DNA of 64,000 nt, from NCBI GenBank assembly GCA_002839375.1, contig PGXY01000002.1, positions 188,392 through 252,391 on the forward strand. Direction: 5' to 3'. The notes below the pieces were generated by a model. That model had not been told where the DNA came from, did no database searches, and worked only from the letters and a program-made list of their open reading frames with translations. The translations under genes and the position numbers were made by a program. This document shows, piece after piece, positions 42,398 to 51,264 of this stretch (position 1 is its first letter; every line of letters begins with the position of its first letter). This DNA is from Spirochaetae bacterium HGW-Spirochaetae-1 (GTDB lineage: Bacteria; Spirochaetota; UBA4802; UBA5550).

Positions 42398-44790
42398 TGT
42401 TTTCCCTTCATCAGATTGATGATATTCTGAATCTGGTCAGCTTTGGGATGATTGGGCTGCATTGTGAGAAGTTTTTCGAAGTGAAAAATGGCTTTCTGAT
42501 TATCCTTCAGTTGTCGGTAATATATCATACCCATCTCTTCATGAGCTTCATAGAGGTTTTTGTTGAGCTGTACCGATTTCTCTAAGGATTTAACGGCTTC
42601 CTGGTAATTACCCTTATCCCTGTAGGCAAGGCCGAGGAAAAAGTGCGACTTGGAATCCGTGGGCTGTATACTCAGGCATGTTTTGTATTCCTCTATTGCA
42701 TCTTCATACATTTTTGATTCACGATACGCGTTGGCCAGGTTGAAATGAGCCTCGAACGAACGGGGATTGTTCGACGTCGCGTTACGGTACTGTTCAATGG
42801 CTTTGTCAAAGAGCTTGTTTTTCGCATACAGTTCTCCCAGGTTGATGTATGCCATGGTGTAAGAGGGATTGATTGAGATTGCCTTGGAATAATTCTGTAT
42901 GGCGCTGTCATCATTGTCCAGGGCTTCGTAGGCTTTCCCGATCTGGTAATATGAGGCGTAATCATTGGGTTTTATTTCGGCCGAGCGGTTAAAGAGGGCT
43001 ATAGCCTCGTTGTATTCCTTCTTGGCGTTAAGGATAAGTCCGCTGTTGAAAACGGCCTGGTAGTACTGGGGATCCAGGGTGAGGGTTTTATTGTAAAATT
43101 GCTGGGCGTTGTTGTATGACTTCATTTCATGATACGTCTCGGCCAGCTTGAAGTTCGTATCAGGGTTGTCAGGCCGCAATTCCAGGTCCTTGGTGAAGTA
43201 CTGTAAAGCGGTAGGATAATTTTTCGCCTCCAGGTAGATGTTGCCCAGGTTGAAATAGGCCCGATCCATCTTCGGGTCCTGTTCAATGGCTTTTTTGTTG
43301 TCCTTGATGGCGCTGGTATTATCCTTAACTGCCATATAAGAAAGGCCCCGTGAATAATATGCTTTCGGAAAATTGGGCTGATTGTAGATGGCCTGCGTGA
43401 ATGATTTGATCGCGGGATCGTATTTTTTTTCCATGTAATAAATAAGACCAAGGCGGTAGTGTGACTCGGCATTTTTGGGATTAGCCAGAAGCGAATCATG
43501 GAAAGATTTTTTAGCATCATCATACATCTTGTTATGCTGGTAAATCCTTCCCAGCCAGTGGTGTGAGTAATCATCGTTTTTATCGACATCTACGGCCTTC
43601 CGGTAAGCCTTGACAGCGTCATCAAATTTTCTTTCCTCCCGCAGTTTGTCGCCCAGCTCCCTCCATTTGATTGCCGACTCTTTGACATTGTTACCTTTTT
43701 GGAGCGGTTTTTTAGATGTATCGGAGATATCCGACGATTGATCCGGTATGCCTTGATTGTCGAGGTTGTCGCCGGAAGATGTATCGGAAACATCCGTGCG
43801 GTCAGCCGAGGTGTCGGTTCCGCCTTTGCCGGAATCAATCACTGCTACAGCACGGTCTTTTTTGAGTTTGGACAGGGCATCGGCATATTTTCTTTTCAGC
43901 TCCTTGTCTCTGCTGTTGTATTGCAGGGCAGCCCGGTAATATTTTGCCGCATTTTCGTAATCTTTATCTTTGGCGTAAATATCGCCGATGCGCTCCGCCG
44001 CACCTGCATCAGCCTCATTGATACTGAAGGCTTTTTTGAAAGCATTCAGGGCTTCGTCTGTTTTTTCCTGCCTCAGGAGGGATTCTCCTTTTCCGCGGTA
44101 GAACTTGGATTTTGAGGGATCAAGGGCGATAGCTTTATCGAAATTATCAATGGCTTGATCGTATTTTTTTATCTGATGATAGAGATTGCCAAGGTTGTAA
44201 AAATTTTCTGCTTCCCGGGGATTTGCCTTGACCCCCTTTTCCATGGTGGAAATGGCGCCTTTCATGTCACCTTTACGCATTTGATGCTGGGCAATGTTCC
44301 AGTAGCTGTCAGGATCGGCAGGGTCTATTTTTTGAGCCTGTTTATATTCTTTAAGAGCCTTTGTATGTTCGAGCTGTTTATCGTAAACATTCCCGAGCTT
44401 GTTGTATGCCCTGGGATAACGCGGTTTAACCGATTTTGCATATTGAAAAGTTTTAATGGCATTATCGTAATCGCCCTTGAGGGCATAGGCATGGCCAAGT
44501 TCATTAAGGGCGTAATAATCCCTGGGATTGAGCTTCAGGGCTTTTTTGAAATAATCTATTGCTTCATCAAAATCTCCGGCATCCTTGTAAAGGGTTCCGA
44601 TTTTTGTCAGGTATTCCGGGTTCGTGGGATCGGTTTTAAGAAGCTGCATGTAGAGCTCAATCTGTTTGTAGCGCTGGTCTTCAACTTCGGGGATACCGTT
44701 CGATTTGAAAAGGAAATATCCTCCCGTCAAGAGGAGAAGAAGGAGTATCCCTCCAGCTACAATTTTTTTTGAATCAATATTGTTCAACAT
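42394..44790 (-). CDS. Large membrane-anchored TPR protein
   Basis: The protein has 798 residues. An N-terminal membrane helix (IVAGGILLLLLLTGGYFLF) is followed by two TPR arrays of about 7 and 12 repeats (units such as AIDYFKKALKLNPRDYYALN and AINYYKKA-type). They are separated by a Ser/Asp-rich linker near residues 315-370. The TPR arrays would sit in the periplasm, as a scaffold for protein complexes. It starts 11 bases after the smaller TPR gene and overlaps the following lipoprotein gene. AGGAGG is at ideal spacing. Confidence 0.85.
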   Translation of the reverse strand: MLNNIDSKKIVAGGILLLLLLTGGYFLFKSNGIPEVEDQRYKQIELYMQLLKTDPTNPEYLTKIGTLYKDAGDFDEAIDYFKKALKLNPRDYYALNELGHAYALKGDYDNAIKTFQYAKSVKPRYPRAYNKLGNVYDKQLEHTKALKEYKQAQKIDPADPDSYWNIAQHQMRKGDMKGAISTMEKGVKANPREAENFYNLGNLYHQIKKYDQAIDNFDKAIALDPSKSKFYRGKGESLLRQEKTDEALNAFKKAFSINEADAGAAERIGDIYAKDKDYENAAKYYRAALQYNSRDKELKRKYADALSKLKKDRAVAVIDSGKGGTDTSADRTDVSDTSSGDNLDNQGIPDQSSDISDTSKKPLQKGNNVKESAIKWRELGDKLREERKFDDAVKAYRKAVDVDKNDDYSHHWLGRIYQHNKMYDDAKKSFHDSLLANPKNAESHYRLGLIYYMEKKYDPAIKSFTQAIYNQPNFPKAYYSRGLSYMAVKDNTSAIKDNKKAIEQDPKMDRAYFNLGNIYLEAKNYPTALQYFTKDLELRPDNPDTNFKLAETYHEMKSYNNAQQFYNKTLTLDPQYYQAVFNSGLILNAKKEYNEAIALFNRSAEIKPNDYASYYQIGKAYEALDNDDSAIQNYSKAISINPSYTMAYINLGELYAKNKLFDKAIEQYRNATSNNPRSFEAHFNLANAYRESKMYEDAIEEYKTCLSIQPTDSKSHFFLGLAYRDKGNYQEAVKSLEKSVQLNKNLYEAHEEMGMIYYRQLKDNQKAIFHFEKLLTMQPNHPKADQIQNIINLMKGKQ

Positions 44791-44801
44791 AATTCCTCCT
44801 T

Positions 44802-45524
44802 CTATAATTCATCATCGAGGTACAGTCCCTCAACTTTTTTCTTGGTTTTTTTCGATTCATTCCCGGCCTTTTTGTCACTGGCTTTGTGCTCTGCCGTGGT
44901 CAGTGTCGCGCCGCCCAGCAGGAGAGCTTCTTCAATGGTTACTTCGCTGCCCGGCGGAGGCAAAATAAAATTTGGATCTTTAAGGAGCTGAATGACCCTT
45001 CGTATGTTTTCATACTGGGGGTCCTCAGGTGCAGCGCGGAGATAGGTTTCCCAGCTGCGTATTGTATTTTCCTTGTCGCGGACAATCATGAGATAGGTGA
45101 GGCCAATATGATAATGGGAAAATTTCAGCGTGCTGTCCACGTCAAGGGCTTTCTGAAAATTTTCAATGGCCATGTTCCCGAGTTTCTTGTAATAATATAT
45201 CTGGCCGATTCGGAAATAATTTTCCGCTATATCGGGTTTGAGGTCAAGAGCCTTTTTATAGAGATTCAGTGCTCCGTCATAATTTTTTTTGTTGAGTAGA
45301 ATATCGCCCAGGTACGAATAGGTCAGAACATTTTCAGGATCCTGTTTCAGGCTCTCCTGGAAAAGGACTTCAGCCATTTCAAACTTTTTCTGGTAGAAAT
45401 ATTTCACCGCTTTCTTGTAAGTATCATTCTTTTTCGCTTCTACCTGGGAAAAGGCGGTATGTGAGGGCGCGGCACATAAAGCCAGGGTGATCAGAAATAT
45501 TTTTCCCACTATTATATTTTTCAT
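44802..45524 (-). CDS. Exported TPR protein
   Basis: The protein has 240 residues: a signal peptide (VGKIFLITLALCAAPSHTAF) and then five or so TPR units (AEVLFQESLKQDPENVLTYS, ALNLYKKALDLKPDIAENYF, AIENFQKALDVDSTLKFSHY). The C-terminal tail is Lys-rich (KASDKKAGNESKKTKKKVEG). It is the first gene of a four-gene reverse operon with the large TPR protein and two lipoproteins. The start at 45524 fits the signal peptide; an earlier ATG at 45575 does not. Confidence 0.78.
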   Translation of the reverse strand: MKNIIVGKIFLITLALCAAPSHTAFSQVEAKKNDTYKKAVKYFYQKKFEMAEVLFQESLKQDPENVLTYSYLGDILLNKKNYDGALNLYKKALDLKPDIAENYFRIGQIYYYKKLGNMAIENFQKALDVDSTLKFSHYHIGLTYLMIVRDKENTIRSWETYLRAAPEDPQYENIRRVIQLLKDPNFILPPPGSEVTIEEALLLGGATLTTAEHKASDKKAGNESKKTKKKVEGLYLDDEL

Positions 45525-45653
45525 TTGTCTTCCCAGCCTTGCATATAATTTACATGATGTATTCCCGATGTACATTTATCTATTAGACAGAAAAGATATA
45601 AAATTGTTCTGCAAATATTTCCGGTTTTATTTAAATGATTTATTGTGCTTGCC

Positions 45654-46112
45654 TTATGAAGGTTTTTTTTGAAAGACAATCATTTCAATACCGGCTTCTT
45701 TTACCATTTCATCGGCCAGCGGATCAACATAGGGTGAATTGAATATAAATTTTGTGATGCCACTATTAATGAGCATCTTCGTGCAAATGGAGCATGGCTG
45801 ATGGGTAACATATATGATTCCGTTCCTGATCTGAACGCCATGATACGCGGCCTGGATTATGGCGTTCTGTTCCGCATGGAGCCCGCGGCAAAGCTCGTGT
45901 CTTTCTCCTGAAGGGACATTAAATTTGGTTCTCAGACAGGTTTCAGGTGTGCAGTGAGATATGCCGCTGGGCGGGCCGTTATAACCGGTAGTAAGTATTC
46001 TTTTATCCTTGACAACGACCGCGCCTACGTTGCGGCGTATGCAAGTGGAGCGAGTTGCCACATCTTCGGCAATTTTCATAAAATAATCATCCCATGAAGG
46101 GCGGTCTCTCAT
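45654..46112 (-). CDS. Deoxycytidylate (dCMP) deaminase family protein
   Basis: The protein has 152 residues with the zinc-dependent cytidine-deaminase fold: [12 protein letters not shown] (HAE zinc and proton-shuttle motif) and [16 protein letters not shown] (PCxxC). [20 protein letters not shown] and [10 protein letters not shown] match the ComEB/dCMP deaminase subgroup. It converts dCMP to dUMP for thymidylate synthesis. GAGG eight bases before the ATG supports the start. Its first 26 bases overlap the end of the upstream hypothetical gene. Confidence 0.9.
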   Translation of the reverse strand: MRDRPSWDDYFMKIAEDVATRSTCIRRNVGAVVVKDKRILTTGYNGPPSGISHCTPETCLRTKFNVPSGERHELCRGLHAEQNAIIQAAYHGVQIRNGIIYVTHQPCSICTKMLINSGITKFIFNSPYVDPLADEMVKEAGIEMIVFQKKPS

Positions 46113-46503
46113 TGTGATACCTCATGCATAAATTTGATTTCGGTTGATACAGGCACGGAGAGATTGAGTGAATACCGGCTTCCAATACTATTCCAGAGAT
46201 TCCAGGTATCATTTCATCTCTTAATTTCCTGCTGTCAGATTTAAGGATCAAAACGCTTTGACGCGATTGTTTTTTATTTATATTGGAAAAACGAAGGGAG
46301 ATATAGTCATACTTCATAGCGGATGAATGATATTTGTCACCCGATTCTTTGTAATAGAAAAAAACCAGGATCATCACAATAAATATAGCGTCTATAACCA
46401 GTACCATGCGCAATATTTTTTGCGTTCCGGCTCCTGCTGTCGATTGGTTGTCAGAACGTATTTGCTTCAGTGTTTTCTCTGAAAAAGTTTCCTTGTCTCC
46501 CAT
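46087..46503 (-). CDS. Hypothetical single-pass membrane protein
   Basis: The protein has 138 residues: a polar N-terminus ([20 protein letters not shown]), one membrane helix ([19 protein letters not shown]) and an exported tail with [21 protein letters not shown] recognise no domain. It lies between a 47-residue gene and the dCMP deaminase gene, overlapping the latter. There is no clear ribosome site. Confidence 0.5.
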   Translation of the reverse strand: MGDKETFSEKTLKQIRSDNQSTAGAGTQKILRMVLVIDAIFIVMILVFFYYKESGDKYHSSAMKYDYISLRFSNINKKQSRQSVLILKSDSRKLRDEMIPGISGIVLEAGIHSISPCLYQPKSNLCMRYHNERPPFMG

Positions 46504-46510
46504 GGATCAA

Positions 46511-46654
46511 TTACAATGATCTTTCAAGCTGCTCAATTCCTGTTTTTATGAGATCATATTCCCTGGTATCGACCTGAAAAGTCACCAAGTATTTTTTGAA
46601 ATAGTTCAGCTGATCAATTTTCCATCTGTTTAATTCTTTCTTATTGTGGATCAT
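46511..46654 (-). CDS. Small protein (47 aa), unknown
   Basis: The frame encodes MIHNKKELNRWKIDQLNYFK, then KYLVTFQVDTREYDLIKTGI and EQLERSL. It has AAAGGAGAT eight or so bases before the ATG and ends seven bases before the next start codon, so it looks like the first gene of a short operon. It is too short for common length cut-offs. No family recognised. Confidence 0.5.
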   Translation of the reverse strand: MIHNKKELNRWKIDQLNYFKKYLVTFQVDTREYDLIKTGIEQLERSL

Positions 46655-46781
46655 GGCCCATCTCCTTTAATTTGCAAGTCTTTTATTAATAATGGGAGCT
46701 GCATATGCTGTATTATATTATCGGCTGAAAATATGTTTATATTTAGAGGATTGTTGTTAATACCGGGAATAACCTGTAGAT

Positions 46782-46816
46782 AAAAAAAAAGGGCGCCCTT
46801 TCGGACACCCTTTTTT
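46782..46816 (-). terminator. Terminator of the fadN-thiolase operon
   Basis: On the minus strand, GGGTGTCC GAAA GGGCGCCC forms an 8-bp stem with two G-U pairs and a GNRA-type tetraloop, followed by nine T residues. It starts about 18 bases after the thiolase stop codon. A run of A residues before the stem makes it potentially bidirectional. Confidence 0.88.
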
Positions 46817-46834
46817 ATATAGTGAAATGGTCAA

Positions 46835-48070
46835 TTAGTCAACAAGTTCAAAAAGACCAGCTGCGCCCATTCCGCCGCCTATACACATGGACTCGATACC
46901 ATATTTCTTACCAAGTCTCTTCATGTTGGCAATGAGAGTAGCAGCAAGTTTTGCGCCGGTGCATCCCAGAGGGTGACCGAGAGCAATAGCTCCACCATTG
47001 ACGTTTATGATTCTTTCTTTGCTGTCGGACAGGAAGTATTTTTTGTCTCCAATGCCGATTTCCTGTGCGCAATAAAGTGCCTGTGATGCAAAAGCTTCGT
47101 TAAGCTCGAAGATGCCGTTTTTAATCATATCATTGATGTCCAAACCGGCCATTTTCAGAAGCTTGGGAATGGCATATTTCGGGCCAACACCCATTTCGTC
47201 AGCTTTACATCCGGCAACTGCATAGAGTTTGAATTTGGCTACGGGTTTTACGCCGTATTTTTTCAGGCCATCTTCGCTCATAAGCAGGGTAGCGGCTGCG
47301 CCGTCAGTGGTCTGTGAGCTGTTACCGGCTGTTACAGTTCCGCTGTTAGCAATAGTTGGGTTGGCAGTAGAAAAAGCGCCTCTCAGCTTGCCAAGTCCTT
47401 CAACTGTTGTTTCGGCTCTTACACCGTCATCAAAATTCTGCATGAAGGTTTCTTTTTTTACAGAACCGTCTTTCTGTGTCACATACTTGACGGCAGGTGT
47501 TTCAACGATCTCTGTAAAATAGCCGTTCTTCTGAGCTTCGGCAGCTTTCATGTTTGAATGAAATGCGAATTCATCCTGCATTTCACGGGTGATATTGTAG
47601 CGGCGTGCAACATTTTCCGCCGTGATACCCATTGAAATGTAAACATCGGGATTTTCCTTTGCCCACTCGGGGTGAGGACGAGGCATGTTGCCGCCCATAG
47701 GTACTATGGACATGGACTCACAGCCCGCTCCGATGCAAACATCTGCCATTCCCGTCATGATCCTCATCGCTGAAAGAGCTATGGCTTCCAGACCGGAAGA
47801 GCAAAAACGGTTTACTATTGCTCCTGTTGTTTCATCGGGGAATCCCGCCATCTGGGCGGCGATCCGACCGAGGTTAAGCCCCTGTTCGGCCTCGGGGAAT
47901 GCGCATCCGAGCATGATGTCTTCAACGGCGGCTTTTTCAACTTTGGCGCGAACCATAAGCTGCTGCAGCGCGTGAACAATTAAAGACTCAGGCCTGGTCT
48001 GTGCAAGAGCACCCTTGTTACGTCGACAACCGGGGGTTCTTACTGATTCAACAATATATACGTCTCTCAT
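46835..48070 (-). CDS. Acetyl-CoA acyltransferase (3-ketoacyl-CoA thiolase)
   Basis: The protein has 411 residues. The N-terminus is RDVYIVESVRTPGCRRNKGA. The nucleophile Cys lies in VNRFCSSGLEAIALSAMRI; NVNGGAIALGHPLGCTGAKL carries the catalytic His; CIGGGMGAAGLFE holds the last Cys region. It cleaves 3-ketoacyl-CoA to acetyl-CoA and a shortened acyl-CoA. The FadN-type gene lies 34 bases upstream and supplies its substrate. The operon ends in a strong terminator. Confidence 0.94.
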   Translation of the reverse strand: MRDVYIVESVRTPGCRRNKGALAQTRPESLIVHALQQLMVRAKVEKAAVEDIMLGCAFPEAEQGLNLGRIAAQMAGFPDETTGAIVNRFCSSGLEAIALSAMRIMTGMADVCIGAGCESMSIVPMGGNMPRPHPEWAKENPDVYISMGITAENVARRYNITREMQDEFAFHSNMKAAEAQKNGYFTEIVETPAVKYVTQKDGSVKKETFMQNFDDGVRAETTVEGLGKLRGAFSTANPTIANSGTVTAGNSSQTTDGAAATLLMSEDGLKKYGVKPVAKFKLYAVAGCKADEMGVGPKYAIPKLLKMAGLDINDMIKNGIFELNEAFASQALYCAQEIGIGDKKYFLSDSKERIINVNGGAIALGHPLGCTGAKLAATLIANMKRLGKKYGIESMCIGGGMGAAGLFELVD

Positions 48071-48104
48071 TGATATTCCTCCTGAAATCGTTATTAAAGA
48101 TAAG

Positions 48105-50525
48105 TTATATCATCAACGGCTTTCCTGTTGCCAGGATATGTGCTGCCATTTTCTGAGTATTTTCAGTCTTCCACAGCTCAACGAAGGCTTCTCTTTCGAG
48201 TTTCAGCATGTAGTCTTCCGATACATAGCTGCCGGGCTGTGCATCACCACCGGAAACAACGTATGCGATTTTTTTCGCAATCGTCATCATATGGGGAGTG
48301 ATATATCCACCGCTCTTCATGTTAAGCATTTCTGCGTCGACCATACCCTGGGCCGCACCACCCATAACTCTGATGGGAGTTTTTGCCGGAGGAACGTATC
48401 CGTCTTCAACCATTCTGAGAACTTCCTTTTTGGCTTCGCCAATGAGGTAGTCCTTGTTCATGATGATTCTGTCTTTGGGGCCCAGGAAGCCGTTATTGCG
48501 GGCTTCCATGGCTGACATTGAAACCTTTGCCATGGCTATGCTCTGGAAGCAGGGCAGGAAGAAGTCCGCCATATCCGTGATGGTTACGCATCCCGGTTTG
48601 CTTTCAGTCATTTTGCGCCACAGGTTTGTACATCCGCCGCCTGCGGGAAGGAGACCGGCTCCGATTTCAACAAGACCCATGAAGAGTTCAACGTGGGCAA
48701 CGATTTTGTCCGCTGCCAGACATGTTTCAGCACCGCCGCCCAGCGTCATGCCGTAAGGAGCGGCAACTACCGGGAACGGAGCATATTTCTGACCAAAGAT
48801 GGCTTTGTGAACGTTGGCAATAAAAGCGTCAATTTCAGCGAATTTTCCTGCCTTGGCAAGTTCACCCATATAGCCAAGGTCGCCGCCGGCTGAGAATGCA
48901 CCGGGCATACCAGGAGCCTGGTTGCCTATGACAAGACCAATACCTTCTTTGGTGACGATTTCGCCGACTTCGGGAATGAAATCAACGATGCCGCCGTTGA
49001 TGGCATTCATCTTGGTGGTGAATTCCATGCAGAATACGCCGTCGCCAAGGTCGATGAGTGAAACTGAAGGAGTTGATTTAACAACCTTGCCTGCTTCCTT
49101 CAGGGTTGAAAGGAAAATCATGTTGTCGCTCAGTATCACATCTTTATACTGTGATGAAGCGAAATCAAAGTACTGACGTTTACCGTTTTGTACTCTGTAG
49201 AAGGTTTTTGCACCGGAAGCCAGCATCTTTTCGATGTTTGCCGGTACAGCAATTTTATCGGCCTTCATTCTCTTAACAGTATCTTCCAGGCCGACGTTGT
49301 CCCACATTTCAAAGGGGCCAACTTCCCATGCATATCCCCATTTCATCGCGTTGTCAATCTCAACGATGGTGTCAGCGATTTCAGGAATACGGTTTGCGGC
49401 ATAGCATACTGAACTGGAGATGAGTTTCCATGCGAATTGAGCCTGGGGGCTGTCTCCAGCAAGGACGGCTTTTTGTTTTTCTGCCAGAGTTGTTTTGGTT
49501 TTAGCCTCTGCAACGTTGGCGGGAATGGCTTTCCTGTCAAACTCTGCCTGTTCGCCTGTTTTAGGGTTGAGTACGAGTTTGGATTTTTTCCAAGTCTTGG
49601 GATCCAGTACTGATTTGTAGAATCCACCGACGTCTTTGGTTTTGTTACCGAACATTTTCTTTGCGATCATATCGTTGATGAACTGGGGAACTTTATACAG
49701 ATCCCTTCTTTCATCATTTTTCAGCAGTTCGTATGAGTTTTCGCAGAGGTGGTGAATCGTGTCAAGACCGACCATGTCGGCAAGAGCGAAAACACCTGTT
49801 TTTGGAAGTCCGAAAGCAGGTCCGAACATCGCATCAACCTCAGGAACTGTTACGTCGGAATCTTTAATGAGACTCCATGCTTCAGCAATGAGTTGAACGC
49901 CGATTCGGTTTCCGATGAAGTTCGGGGTATCTTTGCCCCATACAATCCCTTTACCAAGGACTTTTTCTCCCCATTTGGAGATGAATTCACATACATCTTT
50001 TTTTGTATCGGGTCCGGCAACGAGCTCAAGGAGCTTCATGTATCGAACGGGATTAAAGAAGTGCATTATAAGAAAGTTTTCTTTGAAGCCTTTGCTTCTT
50101 CCTTCCGACATTGCTGCAAGGGGAAGACCTGAGGTGTTTGATGCTACGATTGCGGTAGGTTTGCGAATCTTGTCGATCCTTCCGAAGAGTTCCTGTTTGA
50201 TCTTCAGGTTTTCAACAACCACTTCAAAGATCAGATCACATTCAGCAAGTTTGTCGAAATCGTCAGTCAGGTTGCCTAACTTGATAAGCTCAAGGTCGGC
50301 CTTTTTGTCGAATATAAGACCGGGTTTGGCCTTTTTTACTCCTTCGAGACCTGCTGTGACGATCCGGTTTCTTGCTTTCGGATCATTTTTTTCTTCGTCT
50401 TTTAGATCAAATGGAACAATGTCCAAGAGTAAAGTAGGGATCCCAGCACCAGCACAGAGAGCGGCAATACCACCCCCCATGATACCAGAGCCTATAACGG
50501 CTACTTTTTCGATCCTTCTTGTCAT
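48105..50525 (-). CDS. 3-hydroxyacyl-CoA dehydrogenase/enoyl-CoA hydratase, FadN type
   Basis: The protein has 806 residues. The NAD-binding domain comes first (VAVIGSGIMGGGIAALCAGA), as in Bacillus FadN and unlike proteobacterial FadB. The dehydrogenase motif MHFFNPVRYMKLLELV carries the catalytic His. The C-terminal crotonase domain has PGAFSAGGDLGYMGE, GMTLGGGAETCLAAD and LVEIGAGLLPAGGG. It performs the hydration and oxidation steps of beta-oxidation. AGGAGG precedes the ATG. A promoter candidate lies at 50709-50736, giving a leader of about 175 bases. Confidence 0.93.
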   Translation of the reverse strand: MTRRIEKVAVIGSGIMGGGIAALCAGAGIPTLLLDIVPFDLKDEEKNDPKARNRIVTAGLEGVKKAKPGLIFDKKADLELIKLGNLTDDFDKLAECDLIFEVVVENLKIKQELFGRIDKIRKPTAIVASNTSGLPLAAMSEGRSKGFKENFLIMHFFNPVRYMKLLELVAGPDTKKDVCEFISKWGEKVLGKGIVWGKDTPNFIGNRIGVQLIAEAWSLIKDSDVTVPEVDAMFGPAFGLPKTGVFALADMVGLDTIHHLCENSYELLKNDERRDLYKVPQFINDMIAKKMFGNKTKDVGGFYKSVLDPKTWKKSKLVLNPKTGEQAEFDRKAIPANVAEAKTKTTLAEKQKAVLAGDSPQAQFAWKLISSSVCYAANRIPEIADTIVEIDNAMKWGYAWEVGPFEMWDNVGLEDTVKRMKADKIAVPANIEKMLASGAKTFYRVQNGKRQYFDFASSQYKDVILSDNMIFLSTLKEAGKVVKSTPSVSLIDLGDGVFCMEFTTKMNAINGGIVDFIPEVGEIVTKEGIGLVIGNQAPGMPGAFSAGGDLGYMGELAKAGKFAEIDAFIANVHKAIFGQKYAPFPVVAAPYGMTLGGGAETCLAADKIVAHVELFMGLVEIGAGLLPAGGGCTNLWRKMTESKPGCVTITDMADFFLPCFQSIAMAKVSMSAMEARNNGFLGPKDRIIMNKDYLIGEAKKEVLRMVEDGYVPPAKTPIRVMGGAAQGMVDAEMLNMKSGGYITPHMMTIAKKIAYVVSGGDAQPGSYVSEDYMLKLEREAFVELWKTENTQKMAAHILATGKPLMI

Positions 50526-50708
50526 AAAAACCTCCTATGAAAGTCTTTCTTTGTAGAGAAAGTTGAAGATTGTTTAAGCCATTACCGGTTATGAAGTTGC
50601 TTGTCTCTTTTCTCCCCTTTTTTCCCCAAGAAAAGATAAATGGAAAAAGCATATGTGATGCTTAATGCAATTTATACAAACTCACAGTAACGGCATTAAG
50701 TAGGTTCA

Positions 50709-50736
50709 ATTATTAATTGGCAATATAATATGTCAA
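50709..50736 (-). promoter_or_regulatory. Promoter candidate of the fadN-thiolase operon with overlapping palindrome
   Basis: On the minus strand TTGACA (50736-50731), a 16-base spacer and AATAAT (50714-50709) form a near-consensus sigma-70-type promoter. The palindrome CAATTA-T-TAATTG (50707-50719) covers the -10 box, as expected for a repressor site. Both calls are by eye. Confidence 0.45.
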
Positions 50737-50869
50737 TATTTATAAGCATTTCTGAAAAATTAATTTTAAAAATGAAACGGTACTGATATATCCTGCGGCG
50801 GGTGTATGAGAGATACCAGTGTATGCTGAGGGCATAGGAGGAAAATTCAGATACCGTGAATATTTTAAG

Positions 50870-50898
50870 TTGACAATAGCATATTGGTTCAATATATG
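50870..50898 (+). promoter_or_regulatory. Promoter candidate of tRNA-Cys
   Basis: TTGACA at 50870-50875, a 17-base spacer and TATATG at 50893-50898, about 22 bases before the tRNA. The -35 box is perfect, the -10 box moderate. Confidence 0.5.
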
Positions 50899-50919
50899 GT
50901 TGATTCTACACAGTTATAC

Positions 50920-50992
50920 GGCGCCGTACCCAAGTGGCTAAGGGAGAGGTCTGCAAAACCTTTATGCAGCGGTTCGAATCCGCTCGGCGCCT
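50920..50992 (+). tRNA. tRNA-Cys (GCA)
   Basis: The acceptor stem GGCGCCG pairs with CGGCGCC, the anticodon stem GAGGT/ACCTT encloses loop CTGCAAA with anticodon GCA, and the T arm is GCGGTTCGAATCCGC. The discriminator is U73, as expected for tRNA-Cys. CCA is not encoded. Confidence 0.95.
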
Positions 50993-51091
50993 CATTTTAT
51001 CTTTCAATAAATAAATCCGTTTTAGAAGACACCCCGTATTCATAGAGTGACACTATATTCGATGAAGGTTTCGGGAAGCAGGCAAATACCT

Positions 51092-51176
51092 GCCCAGGTG
51101 GTGGAAATGGTAGACACAAGGGACTTAAAATCCCTTGGACCTTGCGTCCGTGCGGGTTCAAGTCCCGCCCTGGGCA
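51092..51176 (+). tRNA. tRNA-Leu (UAA)
   Basis: The acceptor stem GCCCAGG pairs with CCTGGGC, discriminator A. Anticodon stem AGGGA/TCCCT with loop CTTAAAA gives anticodon TAA. A long variable arm (GGACCTTGCGTCC) marks a class II tRNA. CCA is not encoded. Confidence 0.95.
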
Positions 51177-51178
51177 CA

Positions 51179-51219
51179 TAAAAAAAGGTGAGGATATGAG
51201 CCCCGCCTTTTTTTTTATC
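51179..51219. terminator. Probable bidirectional terminator after tRNA-Leu
   Basis: A-run, stem GGTGAGG/CCCCGCC with one mismatch and one G-U pair around loop atatgag, then nine T residues. It can serve the tRNAs going forward and the minus-strand gene at 51265 going backward. Confidence 0.65.
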
Positions 51220-51264
51220 TGTAATGCTGAAGGTGTATAAATAATTCTGCCGGGTATAGAGTGG

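Larger units (their letters stand above)
50526..50919. other. 394-base divergent regulatory region (fadN-type gene / tRNA-Cys)
   Basis: No gene seen. It contains the minus-strand promoter candidate of the fadN-type operon, a 13-bp palindrome over its -10 box, a small hairpin (CTTTCT/AGAAAG) near the fadN ribosome site, and the forward promoter candidate of tRNA-Cys. Confidence 0.55.

Noticed and set aside
48015-48515. 166-codon forward frame across the thiolase/fadN junction
   Set aside because: It overlaps conserved coding sequence of both genes and has no independent support.
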